Source: an uncultured Nocardioides sp. (GTDB lineage: Bacteria; Actinomycetota; Actinomycetes; Propionibacteriales; Nocardioidaceae). Taken from it: a DNA stretch of 64,000 nucleotides. The notes beneath the pieces are model-generated. The model was given only the letters and a program-made list of their open reading frames with translations. It was not told the DNA's origin and did not search any database. Every line of letters starts with the position of its first letter. The stretch's first letter is position 1. The position numbers were made by a program, and so were the translations under genes. Shown here piece by piece: positions 35,452-45,100 of the stretch. The stretch is from the NCBI RefSeq assembly GCF_947488515.1, contig NZ_CANKZF010000003.1:248001-312000 (forward strand). Direction: 5' to 3'.

Positions 35452-38091
35452 ATGGCGACCCGTACGTCTTCCCCGCCGGGGTCGCGGAGCTCGAGCACGT
35501 CTGGATCCAAGCGCACCACCAAGGGTTCGAGCACCCGATCACGGAGTACCAGCAAGCGCCCCGCCCCTCGCTCTTCAGCGAAGGGCCGGAGCGGCTTGAG
35601 CGCGCGCCCGGCACCTCGTGCCGTCAGGAGCGGCCCCGGTCCGGTCGCGCGCACCTTCGGCGTGCTCGGGCGAGGTGTCGCGGCCGTGTGGCTCGGCATC
35701 GCCCACGCCGTCGGCTCGGTCGCGCGGTCGATCGGGCAGTCCGCCCGCGACCTCGACCCCGAGCACCGCCGCGACGGCGTCGGCCTGTTCCTCTTCGGCC
35801 TCGCGATGGTCGTGGCCGCTGCCGTGTGGTGGCAGCTGCCCGGCGGGGTGATGGACTTCGCCCGCTCGGTGACGTCGGGTGCGGTCGGCAAGGTCGGCTG
35901 GTTCGTGCCGCTGTTCCTCGTCTACGCCGGCTGGCGCACCCTGCGGGACCCCGAGCGCAACGGTCCCGCCGGTCGCCAGGTCATCGGGTGGGCCGCCTTC
36001 ACGCTCGGGCTGCTCGGCATCGTGCACATCGCCAACGGCAACCCGCAGCCGGTGCTCGGCGACGCCACCAACCTCCAGGAGGCCGGCGGCGCCGTCGGCT
36101 ACGTCACCTCGAGCCTGCTGCTCGACCTCATGCAGACGACGTACGTCGTCGTGCCGCTGCTGACGCTGCTGGCCGTCTTCGGCGTCCTGATCATCACCGC
36201 GACGCCCGTCTACCAGGTGCCGGTCCGGCTCGCCGAGCTGCGCGACAAGGCGCTCGGCCGCACCCCGGCCGTGGAGGCCGAGGGCGACGAGCCCACCAAG
36301 CCGGTGCGCACGCGCCGCCGCTCGATGCTGGACGACGACATCGACCCCGAGATGGGCGACCCCGCCTACGACAGCCCGGTCCTCAGCGATCGCGAGCTGC
36401 GCAAGCGTCGCAAGAAGAAGGAGGTCGAGCCCCGGGAGGACTACGGGATCGACCTGTTCGCCGACCCGATCGACTCGGGTGACTCCTCGGCCGACGCCCC
36501 CACCGCTGTCACCCCGGCCGTGGCCCCCGCCGCAGCCGGCGGCAAGGACGACACCGGTCCGGTCGAGCCGCCGCCGCACACACCGCTGCCGGCCCGCGTG
36601 GAGCAGCTCGCGCTGTCGGGCGACATCACGTACTCGCTGCCCGACAACTCCTCGCTCAAGCCCGGCTCGCCGCACAAGGCGCGCTCCAAGGCCAGCGACG
36701 CGGTCGTCGAGCGGCTGATGCAGGTGATGGACGAGTTCGGCATCGACGCCACCGTCACCGGCTACACCCGCGGTCCGACGGTCACCCGCTACGAGGTCGA
36801 GCTCGGCCCCGCGGTGAAGGTGGAGAAGGTCACGGCGCTGTCGAAGAACATCGCCTACGCCGTCGCGTCCGCCGACGTCCGCATCCTCAGCCCGATCCCC
36901 GGCAAGTCGGCGATCGGCATCGAGATCCCCAACATCGACAAGGAGATCGTCTCCCTCGGTGACGTGCTCCGGTCCACCACGGCCCGCTCGGACCACCACC
37001 CGATGGTGGCCGGGCTCGGCAAGGACGTCGAGGGCGGCTTCGTCGTGGCCAACATGGCGAAGATGCCGCACCTGCTGGTCGCCGGTGCGACGGGCTCCGG
37101 AAAGTCGAGCTTCATCAACTCGCTGATCACCTCGATCCTGATGCGGTCCACGCCCGACGAGGTGCGGATGATCATGGTCGACCCGAAGCGGGTGGAGCTC
37201 AACGCCTACGAGGGCGTGCCGCACCTGATCACCCCGATCATCACCAACCCCAAGAAGGCCGCCGAGGCGCTGGCGTGGGTCGTGCGCGAGATGGACATGC
37301 GCTACGACGACCTGGCCAACTTCGGCTTCCGTCACATCGACGACTTCAACAAGGCGGTGCGCGCCGGCAAGGTCGAGGTTCCCGCGGGCAGCGAGCGCAC
37401 GCTGACGCCGTACCCCTACCTCCTCGTCATCGTCGACGAGCTGGCCGACCTGATGATGGTCTCGCCGCGCGACGTCGAGGACTCGGTCGTCCGCATCACC
37501 CAGCTGGCCCGCGCGGCCGGCATCCACCTGGTGCTCGCCACGCAGCGGCCCTCGGTCGACGTGGTGACCGGCCTGATCAAGGCCAACGTGCCGTCCCGGC
37601 TCGCGTTCGCGACGAGCTCGCTGGGCGACAGCCGCGTGATCCTCGACCAGCCGGGCGCGGAGAAGCTGGTCGGCCAGGGTGACGGTCTCTTCCTCCCGAT
37701 GGGCGCGTCCAAGCCGGTGCGTGTCCAGGGCGCGTGGGTCACCGAGGCGGAGATCCACCAGGTCGTCAAGCACTGCAAGGACCAGCTCGAGCCGACCTAC
37801 GTCGAGGAGGTGACGGCGCCGAAGGAGTCCAAGCGCGAGCTCGACGACGACATCGGCGACGACATGGAGCTCGTGGTGCAGGCCATCGAGCTGATCGTCT
37901 CCACGCAGTTCGGCTCGACCTCGATGCTCCAGCGCAAGCTGCGCGTCGGCTTCGCCAAGGCGGGCCGGCTGATGGACATCCTCGAGAGCCGCGGGGTCGT
38001 CGGCCCCAGTGAGGGCTCGAAGGCCCGTGACGTCCTGGTCAAGCCGGACGAGCTCGATTCCGTGATCGCCACGTTGGAGGGGGGAGCCTGA
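35452..38091 (+). CDS. ftsK: DNA translocase FtsK/SpoIIIE
   Basis: FtsK pumps chromosomal DNA through the division septum. The 879-residue protein has a Ser/Arg/Lys-rich N tail (~1-85) and about four membrane helices (~110-275). The translocase domain has VEKVTALSKNIAYA at its start, Walker A AGATGSGKSSFINSL and Walker B LLVIVDELADLMM, with ATQRPSVDVVTG. The C-terminal gamma winged helix is LVVQAIELIVSTQFGSTSML. Its stop overlaps the next gene's ATG by one base. It opens the conserved actinobacterial block toward rimO and pgsA. Confidence 0.96.
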   Translation: MATRTSSPPGSRSSSTSGSKRTTKGSSTRSRSTSKRPAPRSSAKGRSGLSARPAPRAVRSGPGPVARTFGVLGRGVAAVWLGIAHAVGSVARSIGQSARDLDPEHRRDGVGLFLFGLAMVVAAAVWWQLPGGVMDFARSVTSGAVGKVGWFVPLFLVYAGWRTLRDPERNGPAGRQVIGWAAFTLGLLGIVHIANGNPQPVLGDATNLQEAGGAVGYVTSSLLLDLMQTTYVVVPLLTLLAVFGVLIITATPVYQVPVRLAELRDKALGRTPAVEAEGDEPTKPVRTRRRSMLDDDIDPEMGDPAYDSPVLSDRELRKRRKKKEVEPREDYGIDLFADPIDSGDSSADAPTAVTPAVAPAAAGGKDDTGPVEPPPHTPLPARVEQLALSGDITYSLPDNSSLKPGSPHKARSKASDAVVERLMQVMDEFGIDATVTGYTRGPTVTRYEVELGPAVKVEKVTALSKNIAYAVASADVRILSPIPGKSAIGIEIPNIDKEIVSLGDVLRSTTARSDHHPMVAGLGKDVEGGFVVANMAKMPHLLVAGATGSGKSSFINSLITSILMRSTPDEVRMIMVDPKRVELNAYEGVPHLITPIITNPKKAAEALAWVVREMDMRYDDLANFGFRHIDDFNKAVRAGKVEVPAGSERTLTPYPYLLVIVDELADLMMVSPRDVEDSVVRITQLARAAGIHLVLATQRPSVDVVTGLIKANVPSRLAFATSSLGDSRVILDQPGAEKLVGQGDGLFLPMGASKPVRVQGAWVTEAEIHQVVKHCKDQLEPTYVEEVTAPKESKRELDDDIGDDMELVVQAIELIVSTQFGSTSMLQRKLRVGFAKAGRLMDILESRGVVGPSEGSKARDVLVKPDELDSVIATLEGGA

Positions 38092-39812
38092 TGGGCGCCA
38101 GGTCAGTACAGCCAGCAGTGCACGAGGACGACACCACCTGGAACGAGAACGGGGAGCACGAGTCGCTCGCCGTCGCTCCAGACGCGGTGGAGGTACGCCG
38201 CAGCGCTGCTGTCGCCGGCGGCGTCGGGCTGACCGCCTCCGCGGTCGCCATCGCCTACCTCGGTCGCGCCACCCAGACCGGGTCGGTGTTCGACTGGGCC
38301 TTCGTGCTCGCGATGGGACTCCTGGGCGCCTACTGGCTCGTCGGCCTCGTCGACGCCCGCACCCCGCTGCTCGTCGCCGACGCGCAGGGGATCCGGATCC
38401 GGCTCGGCCGCACCTGGCGCGGGCTGCCGTGGACGGCGGTGCACCACGTCGAGCACACGCCGCGGCAGGGCCCGCTGCGTGACGGCCGCCTGGTCGTCGT
38501 ACCCCACAACCTCGAGCTGATCGAGGCCGAGCTCACCGGCGCCGGCAAGCGCCACACCAGCATCTCCCGCCTGCTCCACGGCGCCCCGTTCGCCGTCCCG
38601 CTCGGGCTCTCGACGCGCGTCATCGGCGCCGACGGCAACCTGACCGAGGCCCTCGGCCGCGTGGCTCGCGACGCCAGCCAGATCGTCGTCCTCGAGCCCG
38701 CCGCTGCGGAGGTCGAGGACTCCGAGGACGTCGGAGCTCCCGTCGAGGACGCAGGGTCCCTCGACGCTCCCGAGGCCACGACGACGTCCGAGGCCCCCGA
38801 GGCCCCTGAGGCCCCCGAGGCATCCGTGTCCGCGGAGCCCGAGGTCGTCGTTCCGGTCGTCGTCGCCAGCCCGACGCCGGCCGCGCTCCGCGAGACCGGC
38901 GCTGCCCGGCGCTCCGAGGTGCGGCGCGACGTCGTCGTCGACGAGGACGAGCCGGAAGGTCGCGAGCTGCGCCGCCCCGGTCGGGTCAGCCTCGTGGAGG
39001 AGACCCAGTCCTGGGGCGACCGCGTCCGCGCGATCGCCCGACCGGGGGAGCCGGTGGAGCCGCTGGTGCTCGACGACTTCGAGGTCGAGCCTGCCGAGGA
39101 CCCGGTCATCGGTCCCGAGCTCGCCGCGGCCCGCACCCGCCTCGGCCTGACCGTCGACCAGCTGGCCGACCGCACCCGCATCCGCCCGCACGTGATCGAG
39201 GCCGTCGAGGTCGACGACTTCGAGCCCTGCGGTGGCGACTTCTACGCCCGTGGCCACCTGCGCACGCTCGCCCGGGTCCTGGGCATCGACGTCGCGCCGC
39301 TGCTGGCGTCGTACGACGAGCGCTACGCCCGCGCGCCGATCAACCCGCGCCGCGTCTTCGAGGCCGAGCTCGCCACCGGCGCCCACGGCTCCATCCGCGG
39401 CACGCGTGGCGGTCCCAACTGGTCGGTGCTCGTCGCCCTCGTCATGGCACTCGTGCTCGCCTGGTCGATCGCCCGCCTGGTCATGGACACCCCGCCCGAG
39501 CTCCGCGGCGCCACCCCGGTCCTCAACGGCTCCGGCGGCCCGCAGGGCGCCGGCACGGCCCCGCTGGCCGAGCCGGTGGCGGTCGTCGTCAGCGCCGCGT
39601 CGGGCGGCGCCCAGGTCGTCGTACGCGACGGTGCGGGGGAGCAGGTCTTCAAGGGCAACCTCGCCGTCGGCCAGACCCGCGAGCTCAAGGCCTCGCCCCC
39701 GGTGCGCGTGATGTCCTCCGACGGTGCCGTCACCGTCTCGCTGGCCGGCGGCGACGCCCGCCCGGTCGGCGAGCCCGGCGTCGCCGGTCAGGGCACCTTC
39801 GTCACCGACTGA
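38091..39812 (+). CDS. RodZ-like HTH membrane protein with N-terminal PH-like part
   Basis: The 573-residue protein is an actinobacterial RodZ-like protein. Its N-terminal ~200 residues hold two hydrophobic helices (~40-60, ~68-88) and a beta-rich region resembling a bacterial PH domain. A Glu/Pro-rich linker follows (~205-265). An HTH_25 domain at ~343-405 (ELAAARTRLGLTVDQLADRT) precedes a membrane helix near 448-468 and a DUF4115-like C-terminal domain. It may help shape the cell envelope with the septal machinery. It overlaps ftsK by 1 base. Confidence 0.85.
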   Translation: MGARSVQPAVHEDDTTWNENGEHESLAVAPDAVEVRRSAAVAGGVGLTASAVAIAYLGRATQTGSVFDWAFVLAMGLLGAYWLVGLVDARTPLLVADAQGIRIRLGRTWRGLPWTAVHHVEHTPRQGPLRDGRLVVVPHNLELIEAELTGAGKRHTSISRLLHGAPFAVPLGLSTRVIGADGNLTEALGRVARDASQIVVLEPAAAEVEDSEDVGAPVEDAGSLDAPEATTTSEAPEAPEAPEASVSAEPEVVVPVVVASPTPAALRETGAARRSEVRRDVVVDEDEPEGRELRRPGRVSLVEETQSWGDRVRAIARPGEPVEPLVLDDFEVEPAEDPVIGPELAAARTRLGLTVDQLADRTRIRPHVIEAVEVDDFEPCGGDFYARGHLRTLARVLGIDVAPLLASYDERYARAPINPRRVFEAELATGAHGSIRGTRGGPNWSVLVALVMALVLAWSIARLVMDTPPELRGATPVLNGSGGPQGAGTAPLAEPVAVVVSAASGGAQVVVRDGAGEQVFKGNLAVGQTRELKASPPVRVMSSDGAVTVSLAGGDARPVGEPGVAGQGTFVTD

Positions 39813-39890
39813 TGCCCGCCCGCTCTGCAGCGATCCCCGCGGGCCCGGGATGGCAGTCCGCGCGGCCGGAACGGGCATACTCACGGTGCG

Positions 39891-41384
39891 ATGACGATTG
39901 ATACAGACCTTCCCCTGACCCCGCTCAACGTTGCTGTGGTCACCCTCGGGTGCGCCCGCAACGAGGTCGACTCCGAGGAGCTCGCCGGACGGCTCGAGGC
40001 CGGCGGCTTCGTGCTGGTCGACGACGCGGAGGACGCCGACACCGTCGTGGTCAACACCTGCGGCTTCGTCGAGGCCGCGAAGAAGGACTCGGTCGACACG
40101 CTGCTCGAGGCGGCCGACCTCAAGGCGTCCGCCGGCCACGGCGGCCGCGCGCAGGCCGTCGTCGCGGTGGGCTGCCTGGCCGAGAGGTACGGCAAGGACC
40201 TCGCCGAGTCGCTCCCCGAGGCCGACGCGGTCCTCGGCTTCGACGACTACCCCGACATCGCGGCCCGCCTGCGGGCGATCGTGGCGGGGGAGACCCACCA
40301 CCCGCACACGCCGTCCGACCGCCGGCGGCTGCTGCCGATCTCGCCGGTCGACCGCGACGCCTCCGCGATCTCGGTGCCGGGGCACCAGGACCAGCCCGAG
40401 GTCGGTGACGTCGCCGAGATCGGTGCCGGTGCGCCCGCGACCGGCCCGCGCGCCGTACGCCGGCGCCTCGACGCCGGCCCCATGGCCCCCCTCAAGCTGG
40501 CCAGCGGCTGCGACCGGCGCTGCTCCTTCTGCGCCATTCCGAGCTTCCGCGGGTCGTTCGTGAGCCGTCGTCCCAGCGACGTCCTGCAGGAGGGCCAGTG
40601 GCTGGCCACGCAGGGCGTCAAGGAGCTCTTCCTCGTCAGCGAGAACTCCACGTCCTACGGCAAAGACCTCGGCGACCTCCGCCTGCTGGAGACGTTGCTG
40701 CCCGAGCTGAGCGGCATCGACGGCATCGAGCGCGTGCGGGTGTCCTACCTGCAGCCCGCCGAGACCCGCCCCGGCCTGATCGAGGCGATCGCGTCGACGC
40801 CCGGCGTCGTGCCCTACTTCGACCTGTCCTTCCAGCACGCCAGCGCCTCGGTGCTGCGGCGGATGCGCCGGTTCGGCGACCCTGACAGCTTCCTCGGCCT
40901 GCTCGAGCAGATCCGCTCGCTGGCCCCGCTGGCCGGCGTACGGTCCAACGTCATCGTCGGCTTCCCGGGCGAGACCGAGGACGACCTGCAGACCCTGTGC
41001 GACTTCCTGGTCGCGGCCCGGATGGACGTCACGGGCGTGTTCGGCTACTCCGACGAGGACGGCACCGAGGCCGCGGGCTTCGCCGACGACGTCAAGCTCG
41101 ACGAGGACGAGATCCGTGCCCGCACCGAGCACGTCACCACCCTCGTCGAGGAGCTCAACGCCCAGCGCGCCGAGGAGCGCGTCGGCGAGCAGGTGGTCGT
41201 GCTGGTCGAGTCCGTCGACGACGACGTCGTGGAGGGCCGGGCGGCCCACCAGGGACCGGAGGTCGACGGTACGACGATGCTGACCGGCGCCGCTCGCGCG
41301 GCCGTCGGCGACCTGGTGACCGCCACCGTCACGGGCACCGACGGCGTCGACCTGATCGCACGCATGGACGGAGTCCCGGCATGA
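39891..41384 (+). CDS. rimO: Ribosomal protein S12 methylthiotransferase RimO
   Basis: RimO adds a methylthio group to Asp in ribosomal protein S12 using two Fe-S clusters and SAM. The 497-residue protein has the MTTase domain (VTLGCARNEVDSEELAGRL) with the conserved cysteines in VVNTCGFVEAAK and VAVGCLAERYG. The radical-SAM CxxxCxxC is in KLASGCDRRCSFCAIPSFRG, and a C-terminal TRAM domain ends it. The pgsA ATG overlaps its stop by 4 bases. It lies downstream of ftsK and the RodZ-like gene, a typical actinobacterial order. Upstream, CATACT at 39876-39881 may be a -10 element. Confidence 0.95.
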   Translation: MTIDTDLPLTPLNVAVVTLGCARNEVDSEELAGRLEAGGFVLVDDAEDADTVVVNTCGFVEAAKKDSVDTLLEAADLKASAGHGGRAQAVVAVGCLAERYGKDLAESLPEADAVLGFDDYPDIAARLRAIVAGETHHPHTPSDRRRLLPISPVDRDASAISVPGHQDQPEVGDVAEIGAGAPATGPRAVRRRLDAGPMAPLKLASGCDRRCSFCAIPSFRGSFVSRRPSDVLQEGQWLATQGVKELFLVSENSTSYGKDLGDLRLLETLLPELSGIDGIERVRVSYLQPAETRPGLIEAIASTPGVVPYFDLSFQHASASVLRRMRRFGDPDSFLGLLEQIRSLAPLAGVRSNVIVGFPGETEDDLQTLCDFLVAARMDVTGVFGYSDEDGTEAAGFADDVKLDEDEIRARTEHVTTLVEELNAQRAEERVGEQVVVLVESVDDDVVEGRAAHQGPEVDGTTMLTGAARAAVGDLVTATVTGTDGVDLIARMDGVPA

Positions 41385-41998
41385 GCACCGACCACCAGGT
41401 CTCCAACTTCAACATCGCCAACGTGCTGACCGTGCTGCGCATCGCCATGGTGCCGCTCTTCGGCTGGGCGCTGCTCTACGACGGCGGCGACGACCCGACG
41501 TGGCGCTGGATCGCCTTCGGACTGTTCGCGGTCGCGATGATCACCGACAAGATCGACGGCGACCTCGCGCGCAAGCACAACCTGATCACCGACTTCGGCA
41601 AGATCGCCGACCCGATCGCCGACAAGGCCATCACGGGCATGGCCTTCATCGGCCTCTCGATCGTCGGCGACATCTGGTGGTGGGTGACGATCATCGTGCT
41701 GCTGCGCGAGTGGAGCGTGACCCTGCTGCGCCTGTCGATCCTCAAGGACGTCGTCATCGCCGCCGCGCAGAGCGGCAAGATCAAGACCGTCCTGCAGGCG
41801 GTCGCGCTCGCCGGCCTGATCATGCCGCTGCCGCATGGCGACGCGCACGGAGGGGCCTTCGACTTCTGGCCCGGACTGGTGGGCGAGGCCCTCTTCTACC
41901 TCGCGCAGGCCATGCTCGCGGCGGCCGTCGCGATGACGATGTGGTCCGGCTACGAGTTCTTCCGCGACGTCCGCAGGCAACGGGCCTCACGCGTCTGA
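41381..41998 (+). CDS. pgsA: CDP-diacylglycerol-glycerol-3-phosphate 3-phosphatidyltransferase
   Basis: PgsA makes phosphatidylglycerol phosphate from CDP-diacylglycerol. The 205-residue integral membrane protein has the CDP-alcohol phosphotransferase motif spread over DKIDGDLARKHNLITDFGKI and the following ADPIADK, with its Asp residues and Arg in place. It has about five membrane helices. The ATG overlaps the rimO stop. In many actinobacteria cinA and clgR follow directly, but here a ~6.9 kb insertion separates them. Confidence 0.95.
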   Translation: MSTDHQVSNFNIANVLTVLRIAMVPLFGWALLYDGGDDPTWRWIAFGLFAVAMITDKIDGDLARKHNLITDFGKIADPIADKAITGMAFIGLSIVGDIWWWVTIIVLLREWSVTLLRLSILKDVVIAAAQSGKIKTVLQAVALAGLIMPLPHGDAHGGAFDFWPGLVGEALFYLAQAMLAAAVAMTMWSGYEFFRDVRRQRASRV

Positions 41999-42004
41999 GA
42001 CGTA

Positions 42005-42117
42005 GGTCACATCGCGACGAAGAGTGATGTGAACTTTTGGCAACAATCGCAGGAAAAGGTTTGCTCGGACGTGCCGAAATGTCGGTGGCGTGGGTGAAGA
42101 TGCGTCGGTCACATCAC
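42005..42117. promoter_or_regulatory. three 11-mer boxes upstream of nuclease/nucleotidase gene
   Basis: Three near-identical 11-mers precede the gene: GGTCACATCGC at 42005-42015 (+), GTTCACATCAC at 42025-42035 (minus strand), and GGTCACATCAC at 42107-42117 (+). The first two form an inverted pair. The GKTCAC core resembles the unit of actinobacterial PHO boxes, which would fit a phosphate-scavenging enzyme, but the rest of the unit does not fit that consensus well. The intergenic stretch 41999-42137 otherwise holds an AT-rich part near 42035-42065 that may be the promoter. Confidence 0.55.
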
Positions 42118-42137
42118 ACCGAACAGTCGGAGCACCC

Positions 42138-45100
42138 ATGCGCGCACCGCTCCCCTCACCGCGTCGAATCGCGGCAGGAGCAGGTCTGGCCCTCTTGGCC
42201 GCCGGACTCACCCCGATAGCAACAGCATCCGCGAATCCGGCCGGTACAGGCCTGGTCATCCACGAGGTCTACGGAGGCGGCGGCTCGACCAACGCTGCAG
42301 CCGCCTACAAGGTCGACTTCGTCGAGCTCTACAACCCGACCAGCACCCCCGTCGAGCTGCGCGACCTGTCGCTGCAGTACCGGTCGGCCACCTACAACAG
42401 CACCACGGGGTCGGTGAGCGTCCTCGACCTGCCCAACGAGGTCGTGCCGCCGAACAACCACTACCTCGTCCAGGTGAGCGGGCCCGCGGCGACCAACCCC
42501 GCCGGCGCAGACCTCCCGACCGCTGATCACGTCGACACGGTCCTCAACATGGCGCAGGGGGGCGGGCAGGTCATCCTCGCCCCCAGCAACGCCCCTGTGA
42601 CCACCACGGGCAACCTGGCGGGATCATCCGCGGTGCTCGACATGGTGGGCTACGGCTCCACCCCGACCAGCTTCGAAGCGGCTCCCACCGGGACCGCCAC
42701 CGCAGTCGGTACGTCGGTGAGCCGCGCGACCGGGGGCGCCGACTCCGACTCCAACGCCGCTGACTTCGCCGCGCCGGCCGCGCCGAGCCCCACGGCGGCC
42801 ACCGGTGACACCACCGGGCCCGTCGAGGAGCCGAACGACGGGGATGTGACGATCGCCGAGATCCAGGGCACGGGCCCGGTCTCGCCGCTCGATGGCGACG
42901 AGGTCACCACGCAGGGCGTCATCACCGCCATGTACCCCGGAACGCTCAACGGGTTCTACATCCAGACCGGCGGCACCGGCGCTGGCGCGGACGCCACGGA
43001 GGGCGCGTCCGACGCCGTCTTCGTGTACGGCGGAACCGGCTTCACCAACGCCCAGGGCCTCCAGATCGGCGACTCGGTCGAGGTGACCGGCACCGTCTCG
43101 GAGTTCAACGGCGCCACGCAGGTGACCGCCAGTGCGGCCGGCTCTGTCATCGAGCTCGCCACGCCGCTCGCAGCGGTGACGCCGCTGGCGATCGCCTACC
43201 CGACGACTGCGGCCGACCGCGAGGCGCACGAGGGCGAGCTGCTCGCCCCGACCGACACCTTCACTGTCACCAACGTCTTCAACACCAACCGCTACGCCGA
43301 GATCGGCCTGGCGACCGGTGACGAGCCGCTCATCCAGCCGACCGAGGTCGCACGTCCGGGGACGCCCGCGTACGACGCCGCGGTGGCTGACAACGCTGCC
43401 CGCGCGGTCACCCTCGACGACGGTGCGAGCATCGACTTCCTGCCGTTCGGCGGGGGCGACAACCAGGACATCGCGCTGCCGTGGCTCACCCGCGGGAACT
43501 CGATCCGCGTCGACGCCGTGGCCACCTTCGTCGCTCCGGTGATCCTGGACTACCGCAACAACACGTGGAAGTTCCAGCCCACCGAGCAGGTGACGGGCGA
43601 GGGTCGCAATGTCGCGACCTTCGAAGACACCCGCGCCCAGGAGCTGGAGCCGCGCGAGGTCGGCGGTGACATCCAGATCGGCACCTTCAACGTCCTGAAC
43701 TACTTCCCGATGACCGGGCACGCCTTCGAGAAGCGCGGTCTCGGCACCTGCACCTACTACCGCGACCGCGACGAGGACCCGGTCGGGGTCAACTCGTGCA
43801 CCAACAACGGTCCCCGTGGTGCTGCGGAGCTCGGCGACTTCGAGCGGCAGCAGGCCAAGATCGTCGAGGCCATCAACACGATGGACGCCGATGTCGTGAG
43901 TCTTGAGGAGATCGAGAACTCCATCAAGGTCGGCGAGACCGACCGGGACTCGGCCGTACGCCAGCTGACCGCCGCGCTCAACGCGGACGCGGGCACGCGA
44001 CGGTGGGCGTTCGTGCCCTCGCCGCCGGCCTCCGCGCTCCCGCCCCTGGCCTCGCAGGACGTCATCCGCACCGCGTTCATCTACGACCCCAAGGTCGTGA
44101 ACACGGTCGGCGCCTCCAAGGTCCTCGTCGGGTCGACCGCCTTCACCAACGCTCGCCAGCCGCTCGCCCAGGCGTTCAAGCCCGTGGGCACCGGGGCTGA
44201 CGCCGCGTTCGCGGTCGTGGTCAACCACTTCAAGTCCAAGGGCGACAGCACCCCGGCGGCGACCGGCGACAACGCCAATGGTCCCCAGGGAGCCTTCAAC
44301 GGCGACCGCACCCGCCAGGCCAAGGCACTGGCGGACTTCGCCACCGCGTTCGCCGCCGAGCGCAAGGTCGAGGAGGTCTACCTGACCGGTGACTTCAACG
44401 CCTACACGATGGAGGACCCGATGAGGGTCCTCGCCGACAACGGCTACTCGATCATCGACTCGTCCGAGTCCGGCGACTACTCCTACAGCTTCAGCGGCCT
44501 CTCGGGTTCGCTCGACCACGTCCTGGCCAATGCGGCCGGCGCGGCGCGCGTGACCGACGCCGACATCTGGGAGATCAACGCCAACGAGTCGGTTGCCTAC
44601 CAGTACAGCCGCTACAACTACAACGCGACGCAGTTCTTCAACCGCAACGACCCCTTCGCGGCCTCCGACCACAACCCGGAGATCGTCGGCATCACCTCGC
44701 CGGAGGGGTCGCAGACGGAGATCAACCTGCTCAACATCAACGACTTCCACGGTCGCATCGACGCCAACACCGCGGCGTTCGCCACCACGGTCGAGCAGCT
44801 CCGGCAGGAGGGCGGCGACGCCAAGACGCTGTTCCTCTCGGCGGGCGACAACATCGGCGCGTCGCTCTTTGCGTCCTCCATCCAGGACGATGACCCGACG
44901 CTCGACGTGCTGGACGCGCTCGAGCTGGACTCCTCCGCAGTCGGCAACCACGAGTTCGACCAGGGCTTCGCCGACCTGCGCGACGACGTGATCCCCGACG
45001 TCGACTTCTCCTACCTGGGCGCCAACGTCTACGAGGAGGGCACCACCACTCCGGTGCTCGACGAGTACGACACCTTCGAGGTCGACGGGGTCACCGTCGG

